Below, one piece after another: positions 53,532-61,622 of a stretch of DNA of 64,000 nt. The notes below the pieces were generated by a model. The model ran no database searches. It was not told the origin of the DNA and saw nothing but the letters and a program-made list of their open reading frames with translations. This DNA comes from Micromonospora trifolii. Its GTDB lineage: Bacteria > Actinomycetota > Actinomycetes > Mycobacteriales > Micromonosporaceae. The position numbers were made by a program, and so were the translations under genes. The number at the start of each line of letters is the position of its first letter. Position 1 is the stretch's first letter. Location of the stretch: contig NZ_JAKKFD010000005.1 in NCBI RefSeq assembly GCF_022229005.1, positions 1 to 64,000 of the forward strand, read 5' to 3'.

Positions 53532-53690
53532 ATGGACGACGGACCCGTAACGCCAGCGCTGGTCATCTGGACTGCGCAGCGGGTGATCACCCAGCATTAC
53601 GGGTCACCGAGCCGCTGCCTGCAGTGCCAGGACGACGGGTGCGAGATGTTGACCTGGGCACGCGACACGCTCAAGGCGCACCGCAGATGA
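53532..53690 (+). CDS. 52-aa Cys-rich small protein, copy 1
   Basis: Small protein MDDGPVTPALVIWTAQRVITQHYG with a CLQCQDDGC motif (CxxCxxxxC) then MLTWARDTLKAHRR. Not a known domain by name. GTG 53526 is an alternative start. Its stop overlaps the start of copy 2 (ATGA), and the two proteins align over a 35-residue stretch, so they are tandem duplicates. Three cysteines in this spacing suggest a bound metal, but a fourth ligand (His?) is not obvious. Confidence 0.65.
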   Translation: MDDGPVTPALVIWTAQRVITQHYGSPSRCLQCQDDGCEMLTWARDTLKAHRR

Positions 53691-53911
53691 TCGAGCGGGA
53701 GTTGCCCCGGTCGGTGTGGGTACTGATGCTGGCCCGGCAGACCATCACGCAACACCAGGCACCCGGATCGTGCCCTCGCTGCCGGCCAGACGGGTGCACC
53801 GAGCTGCGGTGGGCGCGCGACCGACTGGAGACAAGCCGACCGCAGCGTCACGAGAAAACTCTCATCGACTCAACCCGGACAGCCGCAGCCCGTCTCCATG
53901 TCCACCCCTAG
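53687..53911 (+). CDS. 74-aa Cys-rich small protein, copy 2
   Basis: Begins MIERELPRSVWVLMLARQTITQHQAPGSCPRCRPDGCTELRWARDRLETSR, with the same CxxCxxxxC motif and ITQH, WARD context as the preceding gene, plus a 25-residue basic tail. Overlaps copy 1 by ATGA. Function unknown; probably a small regulator or adaptor, with GntR control inferred from position. Confidence 0.65.
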   Translation: MIERELPRSVWVLMLARQTITQHQAPGSCPRCRPDGCTELRWARDRLETSRPQRHEKTLIDSTRTAAARLHVHP

Positions 53912-53938
53912 GGTGTTGCCGCCCCACCCCTGCCCCGC

Positions 53939-54008
53939 CGATCTTGCGCTTTTCTGTCGCCGTTTCACGGCTTCTGTGACCCTTGCCCGGGCAGAAAGTG
54001 CAAGATCG
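53939..54008. repeat. REP-like imperfect inverted repeat
   Basis: CGATCTTGCGCTTTTCTG (53939-53956) and CAGAAAGTGCAAGATCG (53992-54008) are near-complementary (17 of 18 with one bulge and one mismatch), with a 35-bp centre. The right arm lies inside the 3' end of the phosphotransferase gene. Shares GATCTTG at the arm ends with the palindrome at 39763. Confidence 0.7.
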
Positions 54009-55038
54009 CGGGAGTGCCGCGCCGCCGGTCGAGACCGCGCATCGCCGTGTCGGCGAGGGTGACCAGGCCGACGGGCGACACCAATCCCCGTACGATCCGC
54101 GCCGCACGGCTTCGGTCAGACGCCTCGGCATCGCGGTTCAACGCCTGGCGGGTCCAGTCGCTGAGGTCGTCGAGCGCGCGGACCGCGAGGAACCAGGCCA
54201 GCCGTGCCGGGTCGACGTCGGTGGTGCCGTAACCGGCGAGCACGGCCTTCTGCTGCTCGGCGGTGATCGGCGCGAACGCGAGCACCCCGCCAAGGACGAA
54301 CATCAGGTCACACTCGACCGGAGCGAGCACCGCGTCGTCCCAGTCGATCAGCCAGACCTGTCCGTCCGCGCCGAGCAGGAGGTTGCCCAGGTGCGGGTCG
54401 CCGTGGCAGACGACGCCCGAGCCGGGTCGGGCCACCAGGTCGACGGCGCCGCGCTCGATCTCGGTGGTCAGGACGCCCAGCCGGTCGGCCGCCGCGGACC
54501 ACACCCCCGCCAGCTCTGCGAACAGCGGATCCACGAGGTCGCCCGCGTCCGGGTCGCGCAGCCGCGCGGCCATCGCGCGGGTCGCGGCCACGATCGAGGG
54601 GTACGCGGCGCCGCCCGCCGGCAGCAGCCGACTCAGCTCCCCGGTCACCGGGGCCGCGTGCACGGCGGCCAGCACCGCACCGTACGCGCGCCAGTGTGCG
54701 CTGGTCATCGGGCCGTCGAGTGCCCGCTGGTCGGAGACCCACGGCACCACCGAGAGGCGGTGGTTGCCGTGGTCGACGAACAACCGTCCGTCGTGGATCC
54801 GCAGCGGCGCGGCGATGCCCGGCACTCCCTGGTCGGCCAGGTACGCCGTCACGACCAGGCCGGCCGATGTGCCACCACCGCTCAGTTTGACCGCGTACCG
54901 GGTGCCGTCGACGGTGGAGGCGAGCCACAGTCGGGCGTGCTGATCCGCACCGTGGGCCACCCGGTCCAGCGTGGACAGCCGCAGGCCGAAGTGCGCCCAC
55001 ACCTGGTCGGCCACCTGTCGCGCGAGGTCCTGCGCCAT
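53965..55038 (-). CDS. Aminoglycoside phosphotransferase-family protein
   Basis: 357-residue kinase-fold protein of the APH/ChoK group. Motifs: VCHGDPHLGNLLLG (catalytic HGD..N, about 209-218) and VWLIDWDDAV (metal Asp, about 234). Small-molecule phosphorylation is likely, with no evidence of drug resistance. ATG 55038 starts the fold (MAQDLARQVADQVWAHFG). The last dozen residues, GTPAILHFLPGQGSQKP, are encoded by the right arm of a REP-like repeat, so the natural end was probably altered by its insertion. Confidence 0.88.
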   Translation of the reverse strand: MAQDLARQVADQVWAHFGLRLSTLDRVAHGADQHARLWLASTVDGTRYAVKLSGGGTSAGLVVTAYLADQGVPGIAAPLRIHDGRLFVDHGNHRLSVVPWVSDQRALDGPMTSAHWRAYGAVLAAVHAAPVTGELSRLLPAGGAAYPSIVAATRAMAARLRDPDAGDLVDPLFAELAGVWSAAADRLGVLTTEIERGAVDLVARPGSGVVCHGDPHLGNLLLGADGQVWLIDWDDAVLAPVECDLMFVLGGVLAFAPITAEQQKAVLAGYGTTDVDPARLAWFLAVRALDDLSDWTRQALNRDAEASDRSRAARIVRGLVSPVGLVTLADTAMRGLDRRRGTPAILHFLPGQGSQKP

Positions 55039-55267
55039 GCTGCCACCATGCCAGCACCCGGGTCGCCGGCCCACCGATTTCGCCGGCCGCGACCACGCTT
55101 GGCGCAGCGTGGCCAGGTGCCGGTCCAGCGCCGTGTACGGCTCGGCAGCCCCGATCATGCCGTCGCGCCGGGCCGTGGTGTCGACCAGCTCGCGCGGCTG
55201 AGGTGTCTTCGATCGTTTGCCGGGTATGGGAGACAGCATCCGCATACGACGGCCGGAAGGAACCGAC

Positions 55268-55912
55268 GTGGCCAGCATTCGCGCCCTCGTCCTCAACTGC
55301 ACCCTCAAACCGTCGCCGACGCCGTCGAGCGCTGAGCAACTCGGTCGGGAGGTGCTCGCCGAACTGGCCACGCAGGGCGTGGAGGGCGAGATGATCCGGG
55401 TCGTCGACCACGACGTTCGCTTCGGGGTGTCCACCGATGAGGGCGACGGCGACGGTTGGCCGGCGATCCGCGCCAAGCTGATGGCAGCCCAGGTGCTGAT
55501 CATCGCCACGCCGATCTGGCTCGGCCAGCCCTCCAGCGTCTGCAAGATGGTCCTCGAACGCCTCGACGCCGAACTCTCCGAGACCGACGCCGAGGGCAGG
55601 CTCCGCACCTACGGCAAGGTCGCCGGTGTCGCAGTGGTCGGCAACGAGGACGGCGCCCACCACACCATCGGCGAGGTGCAGCAGGCGCTCAACGAGGTCG
55701 GGTTCACCATCGCCGCCGCCGCCGCTACCTACTGGGTCGGCGAGGCACTACAGACAGTGGACTACCGCGACGCCGGCCCCAAGCCCGACACCACCGGCCG
55801 CACCACGAAGGCCTTGGCGCTCAACTCCGCGCACCTCGCCCGACTCCTCGCCGACCAGCCGTACCCGCCGCCGGACGCGAAGGGCGCGGCGGTCGGCCCA
55901 AGCCGCGAATAG
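55268..55912 (+). CDS. NAD(P)H-dependent flavin reductase-like (flavodoxin fold)
   Basis: 214-residue flavodoxin-like oxidoreductase: IRALVLNCTLKPSPTPSSAEQLG at the N terminus (FMN phosphate loop) and LIIATPIWLGQPSSVCKMVLERLDA. The GVAVVGNEDGAHHTIGEVQQALNEVGF region is family-typical. GTG 55268 has GAAGGAA upstream. Possible quinone or azo reductase. Divergent from the APH gene. Confidence 0.9.
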   Translation: MASIRALVLNCTLKPSPTPSSAEQLGREVLAELATQGVEGEMIRVVDHDVRFGVSTDEGDGDGWPAIRAKLMAAQVLIIATPIWLGQPSSVCKMVLERLDAELSETDAEGRLRTYGKVAGVAVVGNEDGAHHTIGEVQQALNEVGFTIAAAAATYWVGEALQTVDYRDAGPKPDTTGRTTKALALNSAHLARLLADQPYPPPDAKGAAVGPSRE

Positions 55913-55974
55913 ACCTCACCGCCGGGTGCGTCACTGCGCGGGCTGCCCCACTGCTGGGGCAACTCGCCGCGCGG

Positions 55975-56466
55975 TCAGCGCCAGCCGTAGCCGGCGCGCA
56001 ACGCCTGCCCGACGCGGTCGAACCGGGGCCGATCCAACACGGCGCCCTCCCGGCGGATGCTGTCCTCGCGCATGGTGAGCACCCGGTCCAGCCGGACCCA
56101 GCTCGGCCGGTTGTCGCGGTCCCACTCACCCGGCCCGAGAGCGAACCAGTGCCGCTGCCCGTCCCGCTCGCTCTGGCTCGACAGCATCAGCCCGAACAGG
56201 GTCCGGCTGTGCCGCCCGACGACCAGCACCGGCCGGTCCTTGCCCTGGCGCGGGTCGTCCTCGTACGGCACCCACGTCCAGACGATCTCGCCCGGGTCGG
56301 CCTGACCGTCGCGCTCCGGAGCGTAGGTCAGCTCCCGACGCTGCAACGCGCTCACCTGACGGCGGCGGGCCACCTGCGCGGGCGCCGGCCCGGTACGCCG
56401 GGGCGACGGGATCACCGCACCGACCCGGGAGATACGTGCCGCGACATTCCTCAACAGACCAGCCAC
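55975..56466 (-). CDS. PemK/MazF-like toxin-family protein
   Basis: 163-residue protein. After an N-terminal stretch of about 55 residues (MAGLLRNVAARISRVG..., basic), a PemK-like beta-barrel: PGEIVWTWVPYEDDPRQGKDRPVLVVGRHSRTLFGLMLSSQ, DNRPSWVRLDRVLTMREDSIRREGAVLD. The pattern fits the type II toxin/endoribonuclease fold. No antitoxin gene is adjacent on the same strand, and the NUDIX gene diverges from it 50 bp away, so it may be an orphan. Confidence 0.8.
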   Translation of the reverse strand: MAGLLRNVAARISRVGAVIPSPRRTGPAPAQVARRRQVSALQRRELTYAPERDGQADPGEIVWTWVPYEDDPRQGKDRPVLVVGRHSRTLFGLMLSSQSERDGQRHWFALGPGEWDRDNRPSWVRLDRVLTMREDSIRREGAVLDRPRFDRVGQALRAGYGWR

Positions 56467-56516
56467 GGCGGGCAGCCTACCCGCCGCCGGAGCGGGCGGT
56501 ACGACAGACTGGCCCG

Positions 56517-57032
56517 ATGAACGAGCTGCCCCGTGACCTGCCGATCCTGGAGCGACGCGCGGTGCGGGTGGTGGTCACCGACGGCACCGACCGGGTGTTG
56601 CTGTTCCACACCCGCGACCCGGACCACGCCCGGCTGGGCACCTGGTGGGAGCTGCCGGGCGGTGGCATGGATCCCGGCGAGACCTATCGCGACACGGCGG
56701 TGCGGGAGCTGCGGGAGGAGACCGGCATCGTGATCACGGCCGACCAGGTCGGTGCGCCGAACTGGCGGCGGCGGGCGAGCTTCCTGCACCGCCAGTTACG
56801 GCACGTCCAGGACGAGGTCGTCGTCGCCGTACGGCTGGCCGGCCCCGGCCCGGACGTGGACGAGGCACACCGGCTCGACTACGAGCGGGAGGACTATTTC
56901 AGCTTCCGCTGGTGGCCGTTGCCGGCGGTGGTCGCCAGTCGGGAACGGTTCTACCCCGGGCAGCTCCCCCGGCTGATCACCCCGTTCCTCGCCGGCACCG
57001 AGATCGACGAGCCGTTCGAGCTGTGGTCGTGA
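56517..57032 (+). CDS. NUDIX hydrolase
   Basis: 171-residue NUDIX protein with the box GGGMDPGETYRDTAVRELREETGI (REXXEE core intact). Hydrolyses nucleoside diphosphate derivatives; substrate unknown. Length suggests a single NUDIX fold with a short C-terminal part. ATG 56517 begins MNELPRDLPILERRAVRVVV. It is 26 bp upstream of the serpin-like gene, so they could share a transcript. Confidence 0.93.
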   Translation: MNELPRDLPILERRAVRVVVTDGTDRVLLFHTRDPDHARLGTWWELPGGGMDPGETYRDTAVRELREETGIVITADQVGAPNWRRRASFLHRQLRHVQDEVVVAVRLAGPGPDVDEAHRLDYEREDYFSFRWWPLPAVVASRERFYPGQLPRLITPFLAGTEIDEPFELWS

Positions 57033-57058
57033 GCCGGGAAGGCGGGCAGAGTGGGGGC

Positions 57059-58303
57059 ATGAGGACCGATCTGCACGGGCCGCTCTCCGCGTACGCCGCG
57101 CGGCTGCACGCGACGGTCGGCGACGGACACCACGTCGCCTCCCCGCTCGGCGCCTGGCTGCTGCTCGCGGTCGCTGCCACGACCGCCGACAGCGATCCGG
57201 CCGCAGCGGACAGTGAAGCCGCGAAGCTTGCGCAGGCGCTGGGCACCGACCTGCCGAGCGCGGCCGAGATGGCCCGCACGCTGTTGAACGCGCCGCACCC
57301 GCTGGTCGGGTCCGCCACCGCGCTCTGGCACCGAACGGGGCAGGGCGACGACGGGCCGGCGGCGTGGCAGGCCGCGCTGCCCGGCACGACCGAGGTCGGC
57401 GCACTGCCCGACCAGGCCGGGTTGGACGCCTGGGCGCGCGAGCACACCCTCGGCCTGATCGAGACGTTTCCCCTGACGGACGAATTGAACGTGGAGTTCA
57501 TCCTGGCCAGCGCGTTGGCCACCCGGGTGTCCTGGGCGACCCCGTTCGACGTCGCCGACGCACGCGCGCTCGGCGCCGACAGCCCGTGGGCCGGCCAACT
57601 GAGACGGGCACTGCGCAGCCCGAGCGAGGGCCACCGCTGCGCCATCGTGTCCACCGCGCGGGCCGGTGACGTGATCGTGCACGCCGCGCCCGCCCAGACG
57701 ACCGACGGCGCGGGGCTGGTGGTCCTCTCGGTCGCCGCCGCACCGCAGGTGCCACCGGCTGAGGTGCTGGCCATTGCGTACGACCTGAGCGCCGGCGCGG
57801 CCGATAACGCGCCACCGGCGGGCAGTCGCTCGCTGTTCGACCTGCCGCTCGGTGAGACTCCGCTGTGGACGCTCACCGAGGAACGGGTACACACCTGGGC
57901 CCGCGCTGGCCGCGACGAGCGGCACACCGCCGTCCTCCCCTGCTGGTCCGCGCGGAACGACCATGACCTGACCGCCCCGGGGCTTGGCTTCGGGGCCGCG
58001 GTGGACGTGCTGGCGACGGCGATGATGCTGCGGGCGGACGAATTCGACGCACGGCAGACGGCGGTGGCCCGGTTCGACAGGTACGGCTTCGAGGCGGCCG
58101 CGGTGACCGGCATGGCCGGGATAACCAGCCTGCCGCCGGAGGGCGTCGCCCGCACCGCCGAGCTGCGCTTCGGCAACCCGTACGCAGTGGTGGCGGTCGC
58201 CACCGACACCCGGGCCGCGGGTGCCACCGGCCCCTGGCACGGGGTGCCGGTCTTCTCCGCCTGGGTCGCCGAGCCCGAGGACGTGCCCGACGCCGACGGA
58301 TAG
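57059..58303 (+). CDS. Serpin-like protein
   Basis: 414-residue protein of serpin length and layout. The shutter region is near NVEFILASALATRVSWATPFDV and the hinge of the reactive-centre loop is GFEAAAVTGMAG (about 344), which keeps the small-residue EAAA hinge of inhibitory serpins, followed by SLPPEGVARTAELRFGNPYAVVAVATDT and the final GVPVFSAWVAEPED. No signal peptide is evident. It would inhibit a serine protease inside the cell; target unknown. ATG 57059. A downstream 57-bp gap leads to the unassigned cluster. Confidence 0.8.
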   Translation: MRTDLHGPLSAYAARLHATVGDGHHVASPLGAWLLLAVAATTADSDPAAADSEAAKLAQALGTDLPSAAEMARTLLNAPHPLVGSATALWHRTGQGDDGPAAWQAALPGTTEVGALPDQAGLDAWAREHTLGLIETFPLTDELNVEFILASALATRVSWATPFDVADARALGADSPWAGQLRRALRSPSEGHRCAIVSTARAGDVIVHAAPAQTTDGAGLVVLSVAAAPQVPPAEVLAIAYDLSAGAADNAPPAGSRSLFDLPLGETPLWTLTEERVHTWARAGRDERHTAVLPCWSARNDHDLTAPGLGFGAAVDVLATAMMLRADEFDARQTAVARFDRYGFEAAAVTGMAGITSLPPEGVARTAELRFGNPYAVVAVATDTRAAGATGPWHGVPVFSAWVAEPEDVPDADG

Positions 58304-58360
58304 CCGACGGTGGGCTCATGGCCGACAGTGTTGAGCGTCGATCCCCGCTAGCCTCCGGCC

Positions 58361-60040
58361 ATGGGAGAAGCCGCCAGCCTTGCGGCTGCCGATGCGGCGG
58401 TGCGGCATCTGAGCGGCCTGCTGTCGGACGTCTGGCTGACGGTCGACGCCCCGGATTTCGTCGGCGGGCGTTGGCGGGAACTGTGCCGCGGGTCGTCGGT
58501 CAGCCCGGTGTTCGTCTGCGTCGACGCCATGAGCAACGTGCTGCACGTGCAATACCTCGGTCCGGAGAACCTCTCCATCGTGTACCTGCCCGGCTGGTAC
58601 TACGAGGTGGCGACGGCCGCCGCGCTGGGGCGGCCTCTCGACCCGTCCGCCGTGACCGTGCTGGACTTCGCGACCGCCCGTCCGCTCGCCTTCGACCTGG
58701 CCGTCGAGCACCGCGTCCGGGGCGGCGCGGAGACCGTCGCGCTGCCGTCGGGCCGCGGCACAGTCGAGTACGCGCCCCTCGCCTTCGGTTACGCGTTCGC
58801 ACCCGCGCGCGGCTTCGGCATCACCCACGCCGCGCCGGGCACCGACCCGGCCACGGACCCGACGGCGATCTTCCACTGGAGTGCGATGGCGCTGCGGGTC
58901 GCCGCCGCACCCGGCGTCACGTTCGCACAGCGGCCGCTGCTGGGCGAGACCGCCCTGAACCTGGTCCGGGCGGCCTACCGACCGAACCAGGGCACCATCA
59001 CCTGCGATCAGACGCTCGCCTTCGAGTTCGAACGGCATCGTTCGCCGAGGACGCTGCCGCCGCTCGGCGCACCGCTGCGGCCCGTACCGATGGCCGAGCC
59101 GGACCTCGTCGCGAACGCCGTGGCCCTGGTCGGCGCTCGCGACCAGCCGCGGCCCGTGGCGGTGCAGGAGACCTGCTCGGACGGCGTCGACCTGGTGCTG
59201 CTGAAGCCGGACCTGCGGCGACTGCCCCAGGGCACCCCGTGGGGATGGCAGCCGAACTGGCTGGTCGAGGCGGCGAAGGCCGTCGACGAGGCAGTATTCG
59301 CGATGCTGATGAGCCTGCTCGACACGTACGTGCAGTGGCTCGGCGGGTTGCCGGAGACCGCGCCCGTATCGATCCGAATCCGCGTCGACCCGGCGAGCGG
59401 TGAGGACCGCTTCGCCTATCGACTCGACTTCCTGGATCCCGACGGCGAGGTGTCGGCCGAGCCGCCGGACGAGACGACGACGTTCGCGCCGTGCTTCCGG
59501 CTGACCGTGGTACGCACCAAGAACGTGCACGTCATCCTGGACGTGCCCCTCGGTGCCGCCGGCGAATCCGACCTCGACGGCATCGTGCAGTATCGCGAGA
59601 AGGTCGTCGCGCACGTCGACGACGTGCCGCTGTTGATCGCGGACGGTGAGGTCGAGACCGACGGCCAACTGGAGGCACGGTCCGCGACGATCGAGGAGAT
59701 CGTCCACATCGCCCTCGTGGTCGGCGAGTTCGTTCCGTTCCCCCCTCTTCAGGCGATGTACGACCTGCGCGACCTGGGCAGTGTGGCGTCGTACGTGCTG
59801 ACCGGGAAGGGCCTCTACGGCGAGCCGATGAGCGGCGTCGAGGCCGCCATCACCCTCGGCGGCGTGCTCGTTCCCGAGGTCGCCGAACGCGCGTTCGGCT
59901 CACTGCTCGCCTCGGGTCGGCGGGTCACCACCCTCGGCGACGACCCGACGCGGCGACTGCGGGAGGCGGCGGAGGCCGCGGTGCCCGACGACGCAGCTCT
60001 GGCCACGTCACTGATCGAACGCGTCGAAGGGAGCCCCTGA
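58361..60040 (+). CDS. Unassigned cluster protein A (pre-toxin-like C-terminal segment)
   Basis: 559-residue protein with no family I can name. It is largely soluble and alpha/beta, without signal peptide or transmembrane helix. Near the C terminus (about 455-515) FVPFPPLQAMYDLRDLGSVASYVLTGKGLYGEPMSGVEAAITLGG resembles the pre-toxin (PT-TG-like) segment that precedes toxin tips in polymorphic toxins, including the YDxRD and TGxxxYGExxS pattern; a 45-residue helical tail follows and no toxin fold. Its stop codon overlaps the next start (TGATG). ATG 58361 has no strong ribosome site, and a later start is possible. Confidence 0.7.
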   Translation: MGEAASLAAADAAVRHLSGLLSDVWLTVDAPDFVGGRWRELCRGSSVSPVFVCVDAMSNVLHVQYLGPENLSIVYLPGWYYEVATAAALGRPLDPSAVTVLDFATARPLAFDLAVEHRVRGGAETVALPSGRGTVEYAPLAFGYAFAPARGFGITHAAPGTDPATDPTAIFHWSAMALRVAAAPGVTFAQRPLLGETALNLVRAAYRPNQGTITCDQTLAFEFERHRSPRTLPPLGAPLRPVPMAEPDLVANAVALVGARDQPRPVAVQETCSDGVDLVLLKPDLRRLPQGTPWGWQPNWLVEAAKAVDEAVFAMLMSLLDTYVQWLGGLPETAPVSIRIRVDPASGEDRFAYRLDFLDPDGEVSAEPPDETTTFAPCFRLTVVRTKNVHVILDVPLGAAGESDLDGIVQYREKVVAHVDDVPLLIADGEVETDGQLEARSATIEEIVHIALVVGEFVPFPPLQAMYDLRDLGSVASYVLTGKGLYGEPMSGVEAAITLGGVLVPEVAERAFGSLLASGRRVTTLGDDPTRRLREAAEAAVPDDAALATSLIERVEGSP

Positions 60041-61608
60041 TGGCGCGTCCGCCGACCAACGCCGGCCTGTCCGCACCGGAGCGCTTCGCGCGGCTGGGCC
60101 AGCTCCAGCGGATGACCCCGCAGGCCCGCGCGCTCCTGCTGGGCGACGGCGTCCCAACCGTCTTCCTGCGTGACCCCGAGCAGCTCGTCGACCGCTCCGG
60201 CGTCTGCCTCCGGTCCGGCTTCCTCCAGCACGCCTTCGAGACGGCACGCCGGGACAACCCCGGCCTGACCGTGGGGGGTTTCCTGGCCAGCGGACAATAC
60301 GGGTCGCAGGTGACCGCTGTCGTCGACGCGCTGCTCGGCGAGGCGTCCGCGACGCTGCTGCGGACGTCGGATCCCGCACGCTACGTCGATGCGCTCCGAC
60401 GGATCTACGCCGACTTCCGGACGGTCTCGACGCCGTTCGACGGCGGCGTGTCCTACGGCTCCCACCGATACCACGACGGCTCGCACCTCGTGCTTCCCGA
60501 CGGCCTGAACGTCACCCCGATGAACGCTCCGGTCGGCCCGGACCTGCACTACCCGGCCTACGGCGGCGTGGTGACCAGCCGCGGCCACCGGTCGATCGCC
60601 ATGGTGCTGGCGTCGCGGGTCTGGGACCGGGAGATCCCGTTGACCGCCCGGGGCCCGGACCTGTTCCGGGAGCTGCAGGTCCGCAGCGTCAACGAGCTGC
60701 ACGCCTGGGACTACGACCCCGACCTGCTGATGTCCGAGGTGCAGATCGCCCACATGATCTCCACCGGGGATGCTCCGATCTACCGCTTCTCGTTCGACAA
60801 AGGGCCCCCCAGCGCCCGGACCATGACGCAGGCCCGGTGGGAACTGGCGGCCCAGCTGGAGGACGAGCGGATCCTGACCGCCGACAACGCTGAACTCCAA
60901 CGGTTGTGGGACCGGCACGGCCGCAGCGACGCCGCCCCGCGCGGGGACCCGACGGACCTCAACAGCCGTTACGGCCGCGATCCGTACTACCGGTTGTCCC
61001 GCAACAGGCTGTTCGAGACGGCGATGGGGCTCCCCTCGGCGCGAAACGTGGCGATCCGCCCCTACGAGTGGGAACACGCGCGACCCCAGCGGTTCATCCG
61101 GGAGATGCAGGCCTGGACACGCAGGTTGCGGAGGAATCTCAACGAAGACCTCTGGAGCAGCCGGCTGTCCATGCTGACCGGGGCGTCCGAACCTGGCAAC
61201 CTGCAACTGCTCACCCCACCGGGGCACGCACTGGACGACATCTACGCCGCGCGGATGATGGGCGGTGTCACCCGGGTCGACCGCTGGGGCAACCGACTGG
61301 TTCCGACCGTCGCCGAGGAAGCCGCGTACGACTCCGCGGCGCGGGCGCAGGACCTCACATTGGGGGAGGCGGGCGCCACCCTGCAACCGTTTGCCCGCAC
61401 CGACATCGAGCGGGCCAGCGAGTCGGTGATGGCGTTCGACCAGCGGACCCTGGCCGACCTCACGGCCGCGCTGCACGAGGCCGAATGGCAGCGGGCGCTG
61501 GCCTCGACCCCCGACGCGATCTACGCCTGGAATCGGCTCGTCGAACGGCTCAACCGGCAGGTCGACGCCTACGGCATGCCGACTGCCCTGCGCCTGCCAT
61601 CACTCTGA
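60040..61608 (+). CDS. Unassigned cluster protein B
   Basis: 522-residue soluble protein, unrecognised. It is rich in aromatic and charged residues, with DPYYRLSRNRLFETAMG and NVAIRPYEWEHARPQRFIREM near residues 310-350; the WEH..P piece faintly recalls HNH-type motifs, but I do not claim a nuclease. No signal peptide or transmembrane helix. Begins MARPPTNAGLSAPERFARLGQLQ, overlapping protein A's stop by one base, so the two are translationally coupled. Followed after 14 bp and GGAGG by protein C. Confidence 0.7.
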   Translation: MARPPTNAGLSAPERFARLGQLQRMTPQARALLLGDGVPTVFLRDPEQLVDRSGVCLRSGFLQHAFETARRDNPGLTVGGFLASGQYGSQVTAVVDALLGEASATLLRTSDPARYVDALRRIYADFRTVSTPFDGGVSYGSHRYHDGSHLVLPDGLNVTPMNAPVGPDLHYPAYGGVVTSRGHRSIAMVLASRVWDREIPLTARGPDLFRELQVRSVNELHAWDYDPDLLMSEVQIAHMISTGDAPIYRFSFDKGPPSARTMTQARWELAAQLEDERILTADNAELQRLWDRHGRSDAAPRGDPTDLNSRYGRDPYYRLSRNRLFETAMGLPSARNVAIRPYEWEHARPQRFIREMQAWTRRLRRNLNEDLWSSRLSMLTGASEPGNLQLLTPPGHALDDIYAARMMGGVTRVDRWGNRLVPTVAEEAAYDSAARAQDLTLGEAGATLQPFARTDIERASESVMAFDQRTLADLTAALHEAEWQRALASTPDAIYAWNRLVERLNRQVDAYGMPTALRLPSL

Positions 61609-61622
61609 CCGGAGGCTCGACC

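Noticed and set aside
58316..61476. Two long minus-strand frames (463 and 553 codons) opposite cluster proteins A and B
   Set aside because: Low-complexity, His/Arg/Gly-rich products without motifs; typical antisense frames in high-GC DNA.
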